Virus record (IMG/VR): IMGVR_UViG_3300022833_000412
Coordinates: 1-61,215 of that record
Reading direction: 5' to 3' (one strand)
DNA: 61,215 bases
DNA from: a virus
The position numbers were made by a program, and so were the translations under genes. Of this stretch, positions 1-9,092 are shown piece after piece. Below the pieces are notes generated by a model, which had not been told where the DNA came from, did no database searches, and saw nothing but the letters and a program-made list of their open reading frames with translations. Each line of letters opens with the position of its first letter. The first letter of the stretch is position 1.

Positions 1-1
1 C

Positions 2-1996
2 CCTACAGGAGTACAGCTAAACCGAAGTTTTGATGTAACTCCAACAACAGACGGTGCTGGATCCGGACTAGAATTACAGTACTATCCCCACCTCGACTTT
101 ACAGTAGGTCCTCCATACCACGGATACCAGTTAAATGTAACAAACCCAGGTACCGGATACCTAGCAGGCGATACAGTAACAATACCAGGGGTACAGTTGG
201 GATTAAAACCTCAAGGTAGGTTAATAACCGGAGAAAACAATTTAAGCCAGAGTATAACCGACGCCTCCTCCGTAGACGGAGTAAGAAACCTCAACACTAC
301 TGGAGGAAGTAGTTTAAGAGGATGGACATTTGCAACCGGGTCTTTTGGGACCGGACAAGTTAACTACGTTATAACATCAACAGGCACCTATACCGCTACA
401 GTTAGTACCTTAGAGATGGGAACACCTGCTGGAGGTAAGACAACTCACGATAATAACTTCGACATAGGAGAAAAATACGCTGTAGCATTCTACGCCGGTG
501 GAAGGTGGCGCTACATAACCTGGACCTTAACAGCAGATAACTTTGAAGCACATACTCCATTAGTAATAACATTACAGAGTAAAGATATAGCAGTACAGAC
601 CGGAGATATAGCTTTCGAACTAGCTACTCTATCTAGAGGAGAGTTAATGAACAGTAATAGTACCGGTACAGATATACTGGAGAAAGGTACTAAAGATAAC
701 GTAAGATGGGAAATCTCAGAAGTAGATACAACATCCGGAGAATTCACACTCCTAATACGTAGAGGAGATGATAAAGCATCAGATAAAGTAGTACTGGAAA
801 CATTTACTAACCTATCCTTAGACCCTAAATCACCAAACTACATAAGTAGGAAAATCGGAGACCAGGTTCAAACCATAACAACCGAAGGGACAGATACATA
901 TCTAGAAACCGTAGGACAGTATCCAAATAAATCTAAACACGTAAGAGTAAAGTCTGTAGCTTACAAAACACCAAGCTACTTAAACAACGACGGAACACCC
1001 AACACAACCTTCCAAACATACATACCAGTAGTGCAGAGCGGATCTTTTGCAGGTGCAAACGGAGCAGAAACACCAAACGGGAACGCAACATTCTATAAAG
1101 ATATAGTAGAAGATAGTGTATACACCTCTCAAGGAGTACCGGCAGCAAGCTACGCTTCTGCTATAGCTCTATTAGCTAATAAAGACGAATACAGGTACAA
1201 TGTAATATCAGTACCGGGCCTAACTTACGACAACTCCAATCACACCTCAACTCTTAACACCTTAATAGACAATACACAAAATAGAGGAGATGCAATAGCT
1301 GTAGTAGACGTAGTAAACTATGGATCCACAGTATCAAACGTAAAAGCAAAAGCAACAGCTTTAGATTCTTCCTATGCAGCTACCTACTGGCCATGGCTAA
1401 CAGTACAAGACCCAAGTACTGGACTGCAGATAGAAGTACCTCCATCAACATTAATACCCGGAGTATACACCTACACAGACAAGGTAGCAGCTCCTTGGTT
1501 CGCACCAGCTGGAACTAAGAGAGGGCTTTTAGGTAATGGCGCAGTAGGAGAAAGAAAATTAGCTCAAACTACAAGAGACGAACTCTATACAAGTAAAGTA
1601 AATCCAATCACCTCTGTTAGTAAGCTAGGAACCGTAGTGTACGGACAAAAGACATTACAAACAAAAGCAAGTGCTTTAGGTAGAGTTAATGTTAGAAGAC
1701 TTTTAATTACAATGAAGTCTTACATCTCTCAAGTATCTCAAAACCTAGTATTCGAACAGAATTCAACTTCTACTAGAAACAATTTCTTAGCACAAGTTAA
1801 CCCGTATCTAGAAAGTATCCAACAGAAGCAAGGTCTTTATGCTTACAAGATAATAATGGACGATACTAATAATACTGCAGACGTAATTGATAGAAATATA
1901 CTAATAGGTCAGATCTATGTACAACCAACAAGAACAGCAGAATACGTCTACTTAGACTTCAATATAACACCTACTGGAGTAGCTTTTCCGGATTAA
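2..1996 (+). CDS. Tail sheath protein, 5'-truncated by window edge
   Basis: C-terminal 664 residues of a contractile tail sheath subunit, which forms the contractile outer cylinder of the tail. The frame is open to the left edge: codons from base 2 read without a stop through a glycine-rich stretch (GTGYLAGDTVTIPG), so the TTG at 197 is not the true start. The conserved sheath C-terminus is visible: YWPWLTVQD, a PPST..PGVYTYTD segment, an APAGTKRG loop, then NVRRLLITMKSYI and the closing strand IYVQPTRTAEYVYLDFNITPTG. A tail tube gene follows directly, the usual sheath-tube order. The N-terminal repeat-like GxGYxxGDTVTIPG segment is probably a decoration domain on the sheath surface. Assignment as sheath is secure; the full length is unknown. 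Confidence 0.88.
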   Translation, partial: PTGVQLNRSFDVTPTTDGAGSGLELQYYPHLDFTVGPPYHGYQLNVTNPGTGYLAGDTVTIPGVQLGLKPQGRLITGENNLSQSITDASSVDGVRNLNTTGGSSLRGWTFATGSFGTGQVNYVITSTGTYTATVSTLEMGTPAGGKTTHDNNFDIGEKYAVAFYAGGRWRYITWTLTADNFEAHTPLVITLQSKDIAVQTGDIAFELATLSRGELMNSNSTGTDILEKGTKDNVRWEISEVDTTSGEFTLLIRRGDDKASDKVVLETFTNLSLDPKSPNYISRKIGDQVQTITTEGTDTYLETVGQYPNKSKHVRVKSVAYKTPSYLNNDGTPNTTFQTYIPVVQSGSFAGANGAETPNGNATFYKDIVEDSVYTSQGVPAASYASAIALLANKDEYRYNVISVPGLTYDNSNHTSTLNTLIDNTQNRGDAIAVVDVVNYGSTVSNVKAKATALDSSYAATYWPWLTVQDPSTGLQIEVPPSTLIPGVYTYTDKVAAPWFAPAGTKRGLLGNGAVGERKLAQTTRDELYTSKVNPITSVSKLGTVVYGQKTLQTKASALGRVNVRRLLITMKSYISQVSQNLVFEQNSTSTRNNFLAQVNPYLESIQQKQGLYAYKIIMDDTNNTADVIDRNILIGQIYVQPTRTAEYVYLDFNITPTGVAFPD

Positions 1997-2022
1997 GACA
2001 CTAATTAAAAGTTAAATCCGAC

Positions 2023-2032
2023 TATTTATAAT
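2023..2032 (+). promoter_or_regulatory. Late-type promoter motif
   Basis: TATTTATAAT lies 16 nt before the tail tube start. The same decamer precedes other morphogenesis genes here (2659, 3248, 4280, 6642) and has no TTG box 20 nt upstream, so I read it as a separate late promoter class. Confidence 0.5.
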
Positions 2033-2048
2033 CAAATAAGACAACAAC

Positions 2049-2537
2049 ATGGCAATATTAACCCAAGATGAGATTTTCTTCACTCAATTTGAACCTAAAA
2101 CACAGAATAGGTTTATTATGTATATGGACGGTATACCTTCCTACATGATAAAAGGATTAACTGGATTAGGATTCGAACAAGGGGAGATCGTACTTAACCA
2201 TATAAACACCTACAGAAAGGTGAAAGGTAAACTTAGATGGAACGATATTAGCATGACGTTATTTGATCCAATCACGCCGTCCGGAGCTCAAGCAGTAATG
2301 GAATGGACTAGACTACATCACGAATCCGTAACCGGAAGAGATGGTTATTCTGACTTTTATAAGAAAGAAATAGTATTAGACCTAGTAGGACCTGTAGGAG
2401 ATGTAATCTCAGAATGGGTAATAAAAGGAGCATTTATTAAGAGTGCAACATTCGGAGATCTAGATTACGATAATGACTCTGCAGTACAGACCATTGGATT
2501 AACTCTCGGATGTGATAGCTGTATCTTAAACTTCTAA
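2049..2537 (+). CDS. Tail tube protein (gp19-like)
   Basis: Subunit of the inner tail tube through which DNA passes. At 162 residues it has the usual length of T4 gp19-type tube proteins. The pattern agrees: an N-terminal segment around RFIMYMDGIPSYMIKGLTGLG, a GEIVLNHINTYRKVKGK strand pair, and a central WNDISMTLFDPITPSGAQAVMEW stretch typical of tube monomers. It follows the sheath gene after 52 nt that hold a late-type TATTTATAAT motif, and a strong terminator closes the unit at 2593. Function follows from similarity and position; no contrary feature seen. Confidence 0.88.
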   Translation: MAILTQDEIFFTQFEPKTQNRFIMYMDGIPSYMIKGLTGLGFEQGEIVLNHINTYRKVKGKLRWNDISMTLFDPITPSGAQAVMEWTRLHHESVTGRDGYSDFYKKEIVLDLVGPVGDVISEWVIKGAFIKSATFGDLDYDNDSAVQTIGLTLGCDSCILNF

Positions 2538-2592
2538 TAGAACATACAACACCCTAGTTATATACCTAACTAGAATAACATACAACTTAATT

Positions 2593-2621
2593 AAAACACA
2601 GTTTGATACTGTGTTTTTTTT
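2593..2621 (+). terminator. Intrinsic terminator after tail tube gene
   Basis: A 10-bp perfect stem (AAAACACAGT / ACTGTGTTTT) with a 5-nt loop runs into eight T residues. It separates the tube gene from the small gene at 2680. Confidence 0.85.
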
Positions 2622-2658
2622 ATGTATATTCACTAACTGATTAAAAGCGATAACATTA

Positions 2659-2668
2659 TATTTATAAT
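2659..2668 (+). promoter_or_regulatory. Late-type promoter motif
   Basis: TATTTATAAT, 11 nt before the ATG at 2680 and just downstream of the terminator at 2593, as expected for a new late transcript. Confidence 0.5.
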
Positions 2669-2679
2669 AAAATAAAACT

Positions 2680-3063
2680 ATGTGCGGATGCGGATGTAAT
2701 ACATGTGAGACAGGAGTAACAGTAACACTAAACAAAAGGTTAATAAATAAAGAGAATTTATCAGAAGGTATGAGGTACCACTTAGACAAAAAGCAACATC
2801 TATCTAATACCCTATATGAAAAAGGTTCGGAAGAGTACTTTAGGTTATTCTACGAAGCCCGTTACCTTTATTCTAGAAGTAAAATAAATCTTTCAGGAGA
2901 AGATTTAAAAATAATACTTGAGACAAACCTAGGACACTACGGATCATTTAAAGGAATACCAGTACCTTTAGATTACCCTAGAAACGGTAGAGTTTATATA
3001 GAAGGTTTAAAAAGTAAACATTTATACCCAAACCTAGAAGTCATCAATCTTCGAGTATTATAA
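2680..3063 (+). CDS. Hypothetical protein with N-terminal cysteine cluster
   Basis: Not recognised. 127 residues beginning MCGCGCNTCETG, so four cysteines fall within the first nine residues, which could bind metal. The rest is mixed and basic, with YEARYLYSRSKI and a C-terminal region rich in Tyr, Leu and Lys. It has its own late-type motif (2659) and sits between tail tube and hub genes, which suggests late expression and a virion or assembly role. No family assigned. Confidence 0.7.
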   Translation: MCGCGCNTCETGVTVTLNKRLINKENLSEGMRYHLDKKQHLSNTLYEKGSEEYFRLFYEARYLYSRSKINLSGEDLKIILETNLGHYGSFKGIPVPLDYPRNGRVYIEGLKSKHLYPNLEVINLRVL

Positions 3064-3274
3064 CATATACTCAACGCATAGAAACGATAGGTATCTTAGT
3101 GCTGACCCAATATACAGAGGGATAAGGTATCAATGTAAAGCATAGAATTAAAACTTGCTGAAACACTATCAAACTACTACAAGTAAAGTAACACCTGTTA
3201 ACATTACTTTTATAACATCAAAGTTGCAATAAAGTAGAAATCATATATATTTATAATTAAATAAATACACCTAC
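3064..3274. other. Gene-free spacer with hairpin
   Basis: 211 bases without a convincing ORF. It holds a 7-bp perfect stem (3185-3191 with 3204-3210, AAAGTAA / TTACTTT, 12-nt loop) ending in a short T run, possibly a weak terminator, followed by the promoter-like region at 3224-3257. Nothing else seen. Confidence 0.4.
3224..3257 (+). promoter_or_regulatory. Composite promoter before hub gene
   Basis: TTG at 3224, a 19-nt spacer, then TATATTTATAAT. The box satisfies both the early-type (TATATT) and late-type (TATTTATAAT) consensus seen in this window. ATG follows at 3275. Confidence 0.5.
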
Positions 3275-4015
3275 ATGGCAGAATTTAAGTTTCCAACAGA
3301 AGAGATAGACCTCCCCTCAAAAGGATTACTCTATCCACTAGACAATCCCTTATCAAGCGGTAAGGTTGAGATGAAGTATATGACCGCTAAAGAAGAGGAC
3401 ATACTAACTAACCCCAACTACTTAGCTAAAGGAATAGTTATCGACAAATTACTACAGTCCCTAATTATATCAAAAGTAGATTATAATGACCTAATTCAGG
3501 GAGACCAGAATGCAATCATGATCGCAGCACGGATACTAGGGTATGGTAAAGATTACGAAATCAAGCATGATAATGTAACACAGGTAATAGACTTAACAAG
3601 TTTAGAAGATAAAGAATTTAACGAAACACTTATAACCCCTAATGTAAATGAATTCACCTTTACACTACCTCATTCAAAAGTTGAATTAACATTTAAAATA
3701 CTAACCGTAGGTGATAGTAGTAAGATTAAAAGGGAGTTAGAAGGTTTAAAGAAAATCAATAAAAACGATAACCCGGAAATGACTACCCGTCTTAAGCATA
3801 CAATAACTTCTGTTGATGGAGATAGAGAAGCTAAGACAATTAGAACCTTTGTAGATACAGCATTACTTGCAAAAGATGCAAGAGCATTAAGGGGTTATAT
3901 AAGCGATGTACAGCCAGATATAAACCTTATTGTAACAGTAGAAACAAGTAACGGCGAGGAGGACGTTATTCTTCCAATAACTGCCACCTTTTTTTGGCCT
4001 GACTCAACAGTATAG
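3275..4015 (+). CDS. Baseplate hub / T4 gp26-like protein
   Basis: 246 residues resembling the T4_baseplate family (gp26-type hub protein), which helps build the central baseplate hub in the host cytoplasm. The N-terminal signature is clear: LPSKGLLYPLDNPLSSGKVEMKYMTAKEEDILTNPNY, followed by a KGIVIDKLLQSLI helix. The zero-frame product ends FFWPDSTV. The final codons contain a run of seven T (3989-3995), after which the +1 frame is open for 87 codons without any ATG, GTG or TTG. I therefore infer that a longer product of about 327 residues ending at 4259 is also made by frameshifting. It precedes the tape measure gene. Confidence 0.75.
   Translation: MAEFKFPTEEIDLPSKGLLYPLDNPLSSGKVEMKYMTAKEEDILTNPNYLAKGIVIDKLLQSLIISKVDYNDLIQGDQNAIMIAARILGYGKDYEIKHDNVTQVIDLTSLEDKEFNETLITPNVNEFTFTLPHSKVELTFKILTVGDSSKIKRELEGLKKINKNDNPEMTTRLKHTITSVDGDREAKTIRTFVDTALLAKDARALRGYISDVQPDINLIVTVETSNGEEDVILPITATFFWPDSTV
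3989..3995 (+). promoter_or_regulatory. Candidate programmed frameshift site
   Basis: TTTTTTT read in zero frame as TTT TTT T(GG). A +1 or -2 slip here joins the gp26-like frame to the start-less ORF 3996-4259. The -1 frame stops at once (TGA at 4000), so it is excluded. Confidence 0.5.
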
Positions 4016-4259
4016 GAAACATATATTCGACCAAATACATCAAATAACCTTCTTCGGCAAAGGAGGGTATTCGTTCACCGAACTCTACGAACTTCCTATA
4101 CATTTAAGAAAGTATATACACAGTTCTATAAAAGAACATTACGATAAGGAGAATAATACAGAAACAAACGCAGAAACTTTAGCATCAGATATAAAATCCG
4201 GTGCAATCCAAATACCGGAGTATGCACGAGGGAGTAAGTTAAAGTATAACGGAGGGTAG
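3996..4259 (+). CDS. Frameshift extension of hub/tail assembly gene
   Basis: An 87-codon open frame in +1 relative to the gp26-like gene. It is closed upstream by TAA at 3978 and contains no ATG, GTG or TTG codon, so it cannot start conventionally. The product includes FDQIHQITFFGKGGYSFTELYELPIHLRKY, a pattern like the short tail/baseplate assembly proteins that follow gp26-type genes (aromatic-Gly-Tyr, then E.Y.LP..LR.Y). The lysine-rich tail ends YARGSKLKYNGG. It stops 32 nt before the tape measure gene, which is where tail assembly chaperone extensions commonly lie. Expression as a fusion is inferred. Confidence 0.6.
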   Translation, partial: GLTQQYRKHIFDQIHQITFFGKGGYSFTELYELPIHLRKYIHSSIKEHYDKENNTETNAETLASDIKSGAIQIPEYARGSKLKYNGG

Positions 4260-4279
4260 TCTAAAACACTACCCTTTAC

Positions 4280-4289
4280 TATTTATAAT
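4280..4289 (+). promoter_or_regulatory. Late-type promoter motif, near-leaderless
   Basis: TATTTATAAT ends only 2 nt before the tape measure ATG at 4292. If the box lies at -7, the transcript would have almost no leader. Confidence 0.45.
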
Positions 4290-4291
4290 AT

Positions 4292-6625
4292 ATGGCTGAC
4301 GATTCAAGTAACATTTCAAAAGAAGCTTTACAGATAGAAGACCAAAGAAGACTTCTACTTAGAGACCAACTCCTTAACCAGCAAGGTATTGTAGAGTCTT
4401 TGAAGGAAGCTTTAGGTATAAAGACTAGGTTAACAGAGTTCGAAGGAGAACAGCTTAAAACCTCACGGGAAATAGCAAAAGCGTTAAGTAATCAAAATAC
4501 ATCCCTAACTTCTTTAGCAGATAAGAATAAACAAATTGAAAAAAATAAAGCTTTAATTGCAAGAACCTCTCTTTCTCAAAGTATACTTGAGAGTAAAAAT
4601 GTAAAGATAGCTATCCAACAAAGTAGTTTACTTAAAGAACAACTTAAAAGATTACAAGAGGAACAGAGTAGGAAGGCTGAAAGCGGAGAGCTAAATGAAA
4701 AAGCGATTCAAGACCAACAGGCTATAGTTCAAGCAACAGAGGATCAGTACAATCTAGGTCTACAAGCACTAACTCTTCAAGAGCAAGCAGAATACTTCCA
4801 GCATGAAGCTATTCAAAACCTTACTGAAGCAACTGCTCAACGAGAGCGAGAACGGGATACGATACTAGAGATAGGAACAGCTATGGGACTTTCGGGTCAA
4901 ATAGCAAAAGGACTGAGTAAAATACCCGGATTCAAGGGACTTGAAGGAAGTGTAGGGATAGTAGAGGAAAAACTACGGCAAATAGCCGATGCAGGTGAAG
5001 AACTTCCTAGTAGTTACAAAACCTTTAGCATGATAGTAAAGCAGACAGGTAAAGACCTAGCTAAAAAACTACTAGACCCTCTTGTATCTGCAGCTTTCGT
5101 AACAACTCAAATAGCAAGTATCTTTAAGAGAATGGATACTTTAACATCCGGGACTGCAAGAAATTTCGGTATAAGTAATGAACAAGCAGGAGAACTTAAC
5201 AAAGAACTAACAGAAACCGCAACAACACAAGAAGGACTCTTCGGAAGTACTACAAACCTAAATGAAGCATTCCAGGTATTAAACAACAGGTACGGAACAT
5301 TTGCAAAGTTCGGAGAAGAGAACCTAAAAACCTTCGTAAGACTTACAAAAGAAGCAGGTATTTCTGGAGATGTAGTAGAATCTCTACAGGATACTACCTA
5401 CTTAACAGGAAAGACGTTAAAAGAACAGACTATTGAATACAAAGGACAGGTAAAGATCTTAAAAGCCACGACAGGGTTAGCTCTAAACGAAAAACAGATC
5501 CTAGAAAGTATAAAAGATGTATCTACAGCAACGAAGATACAACTAGGAGGCTCTGCAGAAGCTATAGCAACCGCAGTCTTTAAAGCAAAAGCATTAGGAG
5601 TAGAGATGAAAGATCTTGAAAACATCAGTAGTTCACTTCTAAACTTCCAATCCTCAATTGAAGACGAATTAGCTGCGGAACTCCTAACAGGTAAGCAGTT
5701 AAACCTAGAAGGTGCAAGGTATGCAGCTCTTATAGGAGATCAAGGAATGCTAGCAGAGGAATTAGCAAGCAACTTCGGTACAGTAGCTGACTTCCAACGT
5801 ATGAACGTAATTGAACAAGGAGCTTTAGCACAAGCTGTAGGATTAACAAGAGACTCCCTCGCTGAATCTTTAATGAAAAGGGAAGCAATGCTCGCCTTAT
5901 CTCAATTCGAAGGTAATACTGAAAAAGAGAAGTATGCAACCGCAGTACAGCAGCTAGGTGTTGATGGAGCAAGACTTCAATTAGGTAACGATGCCCTAGC
6001 TACACAAATGGAATCAGTCTCCTTACAAGATAAAATGGCAGCAGCAGGCGTAAAACTTCAAGAAGCACTTGTACCATTAGCTTCTGGAGTACTACCTGTA
6101 ATAAGTACAATCTTTAAATTCATAGGGGATAATATTAACGGCATAGTAACCGCTCTAAAACTTGTAATCCCATTGATGGTAGCCTATAAAGCAGCAAGTA
6201 TAGCAGCCGCAGTAGCCAACATCGCCGGCGCCGCTGCTCTTTCGGCTGGAGCTGCTGGAATAATAGCAACAGTAGCAGGAGTAGCAGCACTTGCATTCCT
6301 TACTACAATAGGGGACGGAATATTTCCTGCAGAAGGTAAAACAACAATCTCTCCGAAAGAAGGAGGTTTATTTCAAGTTAGTCCTAACGACGACATAATA
6401 GTAGCTCCAGGAATAGCTAAGACTGTTAGAAGTAACTCTAATAACAATAATAGTAACAACTCTCAACAAATAGAGAATAAGGTAAACATCACTCCTTCAA
6501 ATACAAACATAACCTTAACCTTAGACGGACAGTCGATAGGTAATGCAAATGCACGACAATCCTACAGAGTAGGTAGTAATGTAAAAGCATTTGGAGGTAA
6601 TGTAGATATGAGTGCTTACACTTAA
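4292..6625 (+). CDS. Tail tape measure protein
   Basis: 777 residues; sets tail length and is later ejected with the DNA. Evidence: the first ~190 residues are Gln/Glu/Lys-rich and predicted coiled coil (LRDQLLNQQGIVESLKEALG, QEEQSRKAESGELNEKAIQDQQ). The centre (about 250-560) is helical and Ala/Leu/Glu-rich, and residues about 600-678 are a long hydrophobic, Ala/Gly-rich stretch suited to membrane passage. The C-terminus is Asn/Ser-rich (SNSNNNNSNNSQQ). It lies between hub-assembly genes and baseplate genes, the standard tape-measure position. No lytic domain is evident inside it. Confidence 0.85.
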   Translation: MADDSSNISKEALQIEDQRRLLLRDQLLNQQGIVESLKEALGIKTRLTEFEGEQLKTSREIAKALSNQNTSLTSLADKNKQIEKNKALIARTSLSQSILESKNVKIAIQQSSLLKEQLKRLQEEQSRKAESGELNEKAIQDQQAIVQATEDQYNLGLQALTLQEQAEYFQHEAIQNLTEATAQRERERDTILEIGTAMGLSGQIAKGLSKIPGFKGLEGSVGIVEEKLRQIADAGEELPSSYKTFSMIVKQTGKDLAKKLLDPLVSAAFVTTQIASIFKRMDTLTSGTARNFGISNEQAGELNKELTETATTQEGLFGSTTNLNEAFQVLNNRYGTFAKFGEENLKTFVRLTKEAGISGDVVESLQDTTYLTGKTLKEQTIEYKGQVKILKATTGLALNEKQILESIKDVSTATKIQLGGSAEAIATAVFKAKALGVEMKDLENISSSLLNFQSSIEDELAAELLTGKQLNLEGARYAALIGDQGMLAEELASNFGTVADFQRMNVIEQGALAQAVGLTRDSLAESLMKREAMLALSQFEGNTEKEKYATAVQQLGVDGARLQLGNDALATQMESVSLQDKMAAAGVKLQEALVPLASGVLPVISTIFKFIGDNINGIVTALKLVIPLMVAYKAASIAAAVANIAGAAALSAGAAGIIATVAGVAALAFLTTIGDGIFPAEGKTTISPKEGGLFQVSPNDDIIVAPGIAKTVRSNSNNNNSNNSQQIENKVNITPSNTNITLTLDGQSIGNANARQSYRVGSNVKAFGGNVDMSAYT

Positions 6626-6641
6626 AATTAACAAACGTTCA

Positions 6642-6651
6642 TATTTATAAT
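6642..6651 (+). promoter_or_regulatory. Late-type promoter motif
   Basis: TATTTATAAT, 13 nt before ATG 6665; matches the motifs at 2023, 2659, 3248 and 4280. Confidence 0.5.
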
Positions 6652-6664
6652 AAATTAAAAAATC

Positions 6665-6952
6665 ATGGGAATACTAGACTTACTAAGAGACAAAGGGTCA
6701 GAACTATCGAAGCATAACGGAGCAACCCCACCAACAAACCCTCTATCTTCAAAATTATCAAAACTACACTCAACAACCGACGGATTAGCGGGATACTCTT
6801 TAAATGGAGCCTTTCAAGGAGAAGTTAACCAAGCATACCACCAGTATGATGATGGGCAGATTAACGCATTACCCCAACCATCTAATTTAGACCTAAACGG
6901 AAAGCAGCCAAAAGGATACAAACACCCTGAGACCGGAGTAACTTACCCTTAA
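6665..6952 (+). CDS. Small baseplate-region hypothetical protein
   Basis: 95 residues, Asn/Pro/Gln-rich and hydrophilic (LPQPSNLDLNGKQPKGYKHPETG), no membrane segment. The stop TAA shares its last base with the next ATG (6952), so translation is probably coupled to the 612-residue protein. Not recognised; position argues for a structural or assembly role. Confidence 0.7.
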   Translation: MGILDLLRDKGSELSKHNGATPPTNPLSSKLSKLHSTTDGLAGYSLNGAFQGEVNQAYHQYDDGQINALPQPSNLDLNGKQPKGYKHPETGVTYP

Positions 6953-8790
6953 TGGCACTAAAAGACCTCTTAACAGATTTAGGGTCGTTTTATGAAAATA
7001 ACCCATTCGCAGCTAAGTATAAAACCAAGGCCGGACCTACCTATGCTCAAAAGTACGGGTTTAACCAAAGAAGTTTAAAGTTTACTAACGATAGACCGGG
7101 TAATGCTAACAGTAGACAACCTTTTATAACCTCAAACATACCTGACGTTAACTCTAACCCTCAAGCAGGTACGGGGTTGATAGGAGGCATACAGAGACAA
7201 GTTGAAAATAGATTACAGGACCTATCAAGAATATCTCAATTCCTAACAACACCTAAGGGACTACTCTTTATAGGAAAACAAGAGATACTCTCAGCTCAAA
7301 ACCCCATAGTGCCGGGGAGACCTAATAGGACAGACCCGACAAAAGGAAGATATAACCCATTATCAACGTTAGTTCAAGTTGCAGCAAGCGGTACCGGGCT
7401 ACATTTAGAAAAACAAGGACTAGTACCTATAGCTCTACAAGATAATCAAGTTAAGTATGAAAAAGTATACTTAAAATTAGATAAGGAAGATAAAGGAAGA
7501 CTCTCCAACCTCTATAGGTATAAAATTGCAAAGGAAGAACTCAAAAAAGCAGATCAAGCTACTTTAAAACTAACTGGTATTTCATTAAACGAGAATTACT
7601 TAATAGAGTACCAAGGAGGGCCGGGTATATCTAAAACCATTATTAGAGCAACAAACCACGGCGTATATAATGGCTCAGGACTAGGTGATTCAATATACAC
7701 TTGGAACCAGAAAGACTTTAATAACGTAATACCGGCATCAAAGAATAACTCTGGACCCACAATACTACCTGATTTTAGGAGTAGTATTGCAGCAACTACT
7801 GTAAATAAGACAGCTGGAATCTTCGGCGAAAATACAGTAGACTACTCCTCTGCTAAAGTAAACAAGATAACCAGAGTAGGTTTAGGAGATCCAGGTAGAA
7901 GAGCTAGAAACAGGAGTAACCTGTATAGAGGTGACTTTGAAAGTGTAGATAAAGTAGCTGCTATGCCCTTATACAAAGGACCTATAGCAGCGGAAGACGG
8001 ATATACAAGAGATTTTATAAGATTTAGATTCGAAGTATTAGATAATGATGAAGATACTAACACTAACATACACTTTAGAGCTTTTTTAGGAGCGATAACA
8101 GATAATTTCGGGGGAGATTGGAACCCCACTAGATTCGTAGGTAGAGCAGATAACCTTTACAGCTATACAGGATTTACCCGAACCATAAGTTTGAGTTTCA
8201 CAGTACATCCTCAAACAAGAGACGAGATGAAGGCAATGTACCAAAAACTCACCTACCTTGCATCAACACTAGCACCTGACTACAGTTCAAACGGCGGTTA
8301 CATGAGAGGTAATATAGTAAGGCTAGTAGTTGGCAGCTACCTTTACAGAATACCAGGTTTTATAACAAGTCTAACCTATACCGTACCTGAAAATGCATCT
8401 TGGGAAATAGCATACAATGAACCGGAAAAAGGAACTGAATCAGACCAACTGGAAGCACCAAGACACTTTGATGTACAGTTAAGCTTCACTCCTATACACG
8501 ACTTCGCACCGCAGTTGATGGATGGGACAAGGAAATACGCTCTCTTCACACCACCGGACCAAGCAAACTCAGGCCAGCCTAACCCCTACCTGCCTACGAA
8601 AGACGGAACGAGTGTCATCTCTGCTGATGCTGACTTAGCAGAGAATGTACTAAATAAAGCACTTAATGCTCCACCTCCTACAGTGAAAAGTAAAGAAGTA
8701 GACTTCGGTTTAGATAATCAAAAAGACCCGGGACTTAATCTAAACGGTGGAAGACAGCCTACGTTTATCAAACCTCTAAATTTAACATAG
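6952..8790 (+). CDS. Putative baseplate / tail-tube-junction protein
   Basis: 612 residues. The N-terminal half is Asn/Gly/Pro-rich. The second half (about 340-530) has a repeated beta-structure pattern: FIRFRFEVLDND, FRAFLGAITDNFGGDWNPTRFVGRADNLYSYTGFTRTISLSFTV, then GNIVRLVVGSYLYRIPGFITSLTYTVPENASWEI. This is typical of gp48/gp54-like proteins that connect baseplate and tube. It lies after the tape measure and directly before a LysM-like protein, matching the baseplate gene order of myophages. The specific T4 equivalent is not certain. Confidence 0.6.
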   Translation: MALKDLLTDLGSFYENNPFAAKYKTKAGPTYAQKYGFNQRSLKFTNDRPGNANSRQPFITSNIPDVNSNPQAGTGLIGGIQRQVENRLQDLSRISQFLTTPKGLLFIGKQEILSAQNPIVPGRPNRTDPTKGRYNPLSTLVQVAASGTGLHLEKQGLVPIALQDNQVKYEKVYLKLDKEDKGRLSNLYRYKIAKEELKKADQATLKLTGISLNENYLIEYQGGPGISKTIIRATNHGVYNGSGLGDSIYTWNQKDFNNVIPASKNNSGPTILPDFRSSIAATTVNKTAGIFGENTVDYSSAKVNKITRVGLGDPGRRARNRSNLYRGDFESVDKVAAMPLYKGPIAAEDGYTRDFIRFRFEVLDNDEDTNTNIHFRAFLGAITDNFGGDWNPTRFVGRADNLYSYTGFTRTISLSFTVHPQTRDEMKAMYQKLTYLASTLAPDYSSNGGYMRGNIVRLVVGSYLYRIPGFITSLTYTVPENASWEIAYNEPEKGTESDQLEAPRHFDVQLSFTPIHDFAPQLMDGTRKYALFTPPDQANSGQPNPYLPTKDGTSVISADADLAENVLNKALNAPPPTVKSKEVDFGLDNQKDPGLNLNGGRQPTFIKPLNLT

Positions 8791-9092
8791 TGAACAGATA
8801 CACAGATACAGAGACATATAAACAAAAGGAAGGACCGACTTATCAGGGAGTTACCAGGTACCCGGAAATACCGGAGACTGAGAACGATACATACGTGATT
8901 ACAACTTACGGTGATAGGTTAGACTTATTAGCAAACCAATATTATAAAGACTGGAGACTTTACTGGATAATCGCATCAGCTAACCCTAGCTTGCCTTCTA
9001 ACTCATTATACCCTACATTAGGAGTACAGATTCGGATACCAGGTAACCCCGAAGATGTTATAAACAGTTTTAACAATATAAATAATGGCTAA
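8790..9092 (+). CDS. LysM-like baseplate protein (tail protein X / gp53-like)
   Basis: 100 residues; starts with GTG whose first G is the last base of the preceding stop. The core reads TYGDRLDLLANQYYKDWRLYWIIASANPSL...LGVQIRIP, the arrangement of LysM-like small tail proteins (gpX of P2, T4 gp53 domain), which bind at the hub/wedge rather than to soluble glycans. It overlaps the next gene by 8 bases. Assigned from motif and neighbourhood. Confidence 0.68.
   Translation: MNRYTDTETYKQKEGPTYQGVTRYPEIPETENDTYVITTYGDRLDLLANQYYKDWRLYWIIASANPSLPSNSLYPTLGVQIRIPGNPEDVINSFNNINNG

Noticed and set aside
197-1996. TTG at 197 as start of the sheath gene
   Set aside because: The frame is open back to base 2 with coherent protein sequence, so the gene is cut by the window edge.
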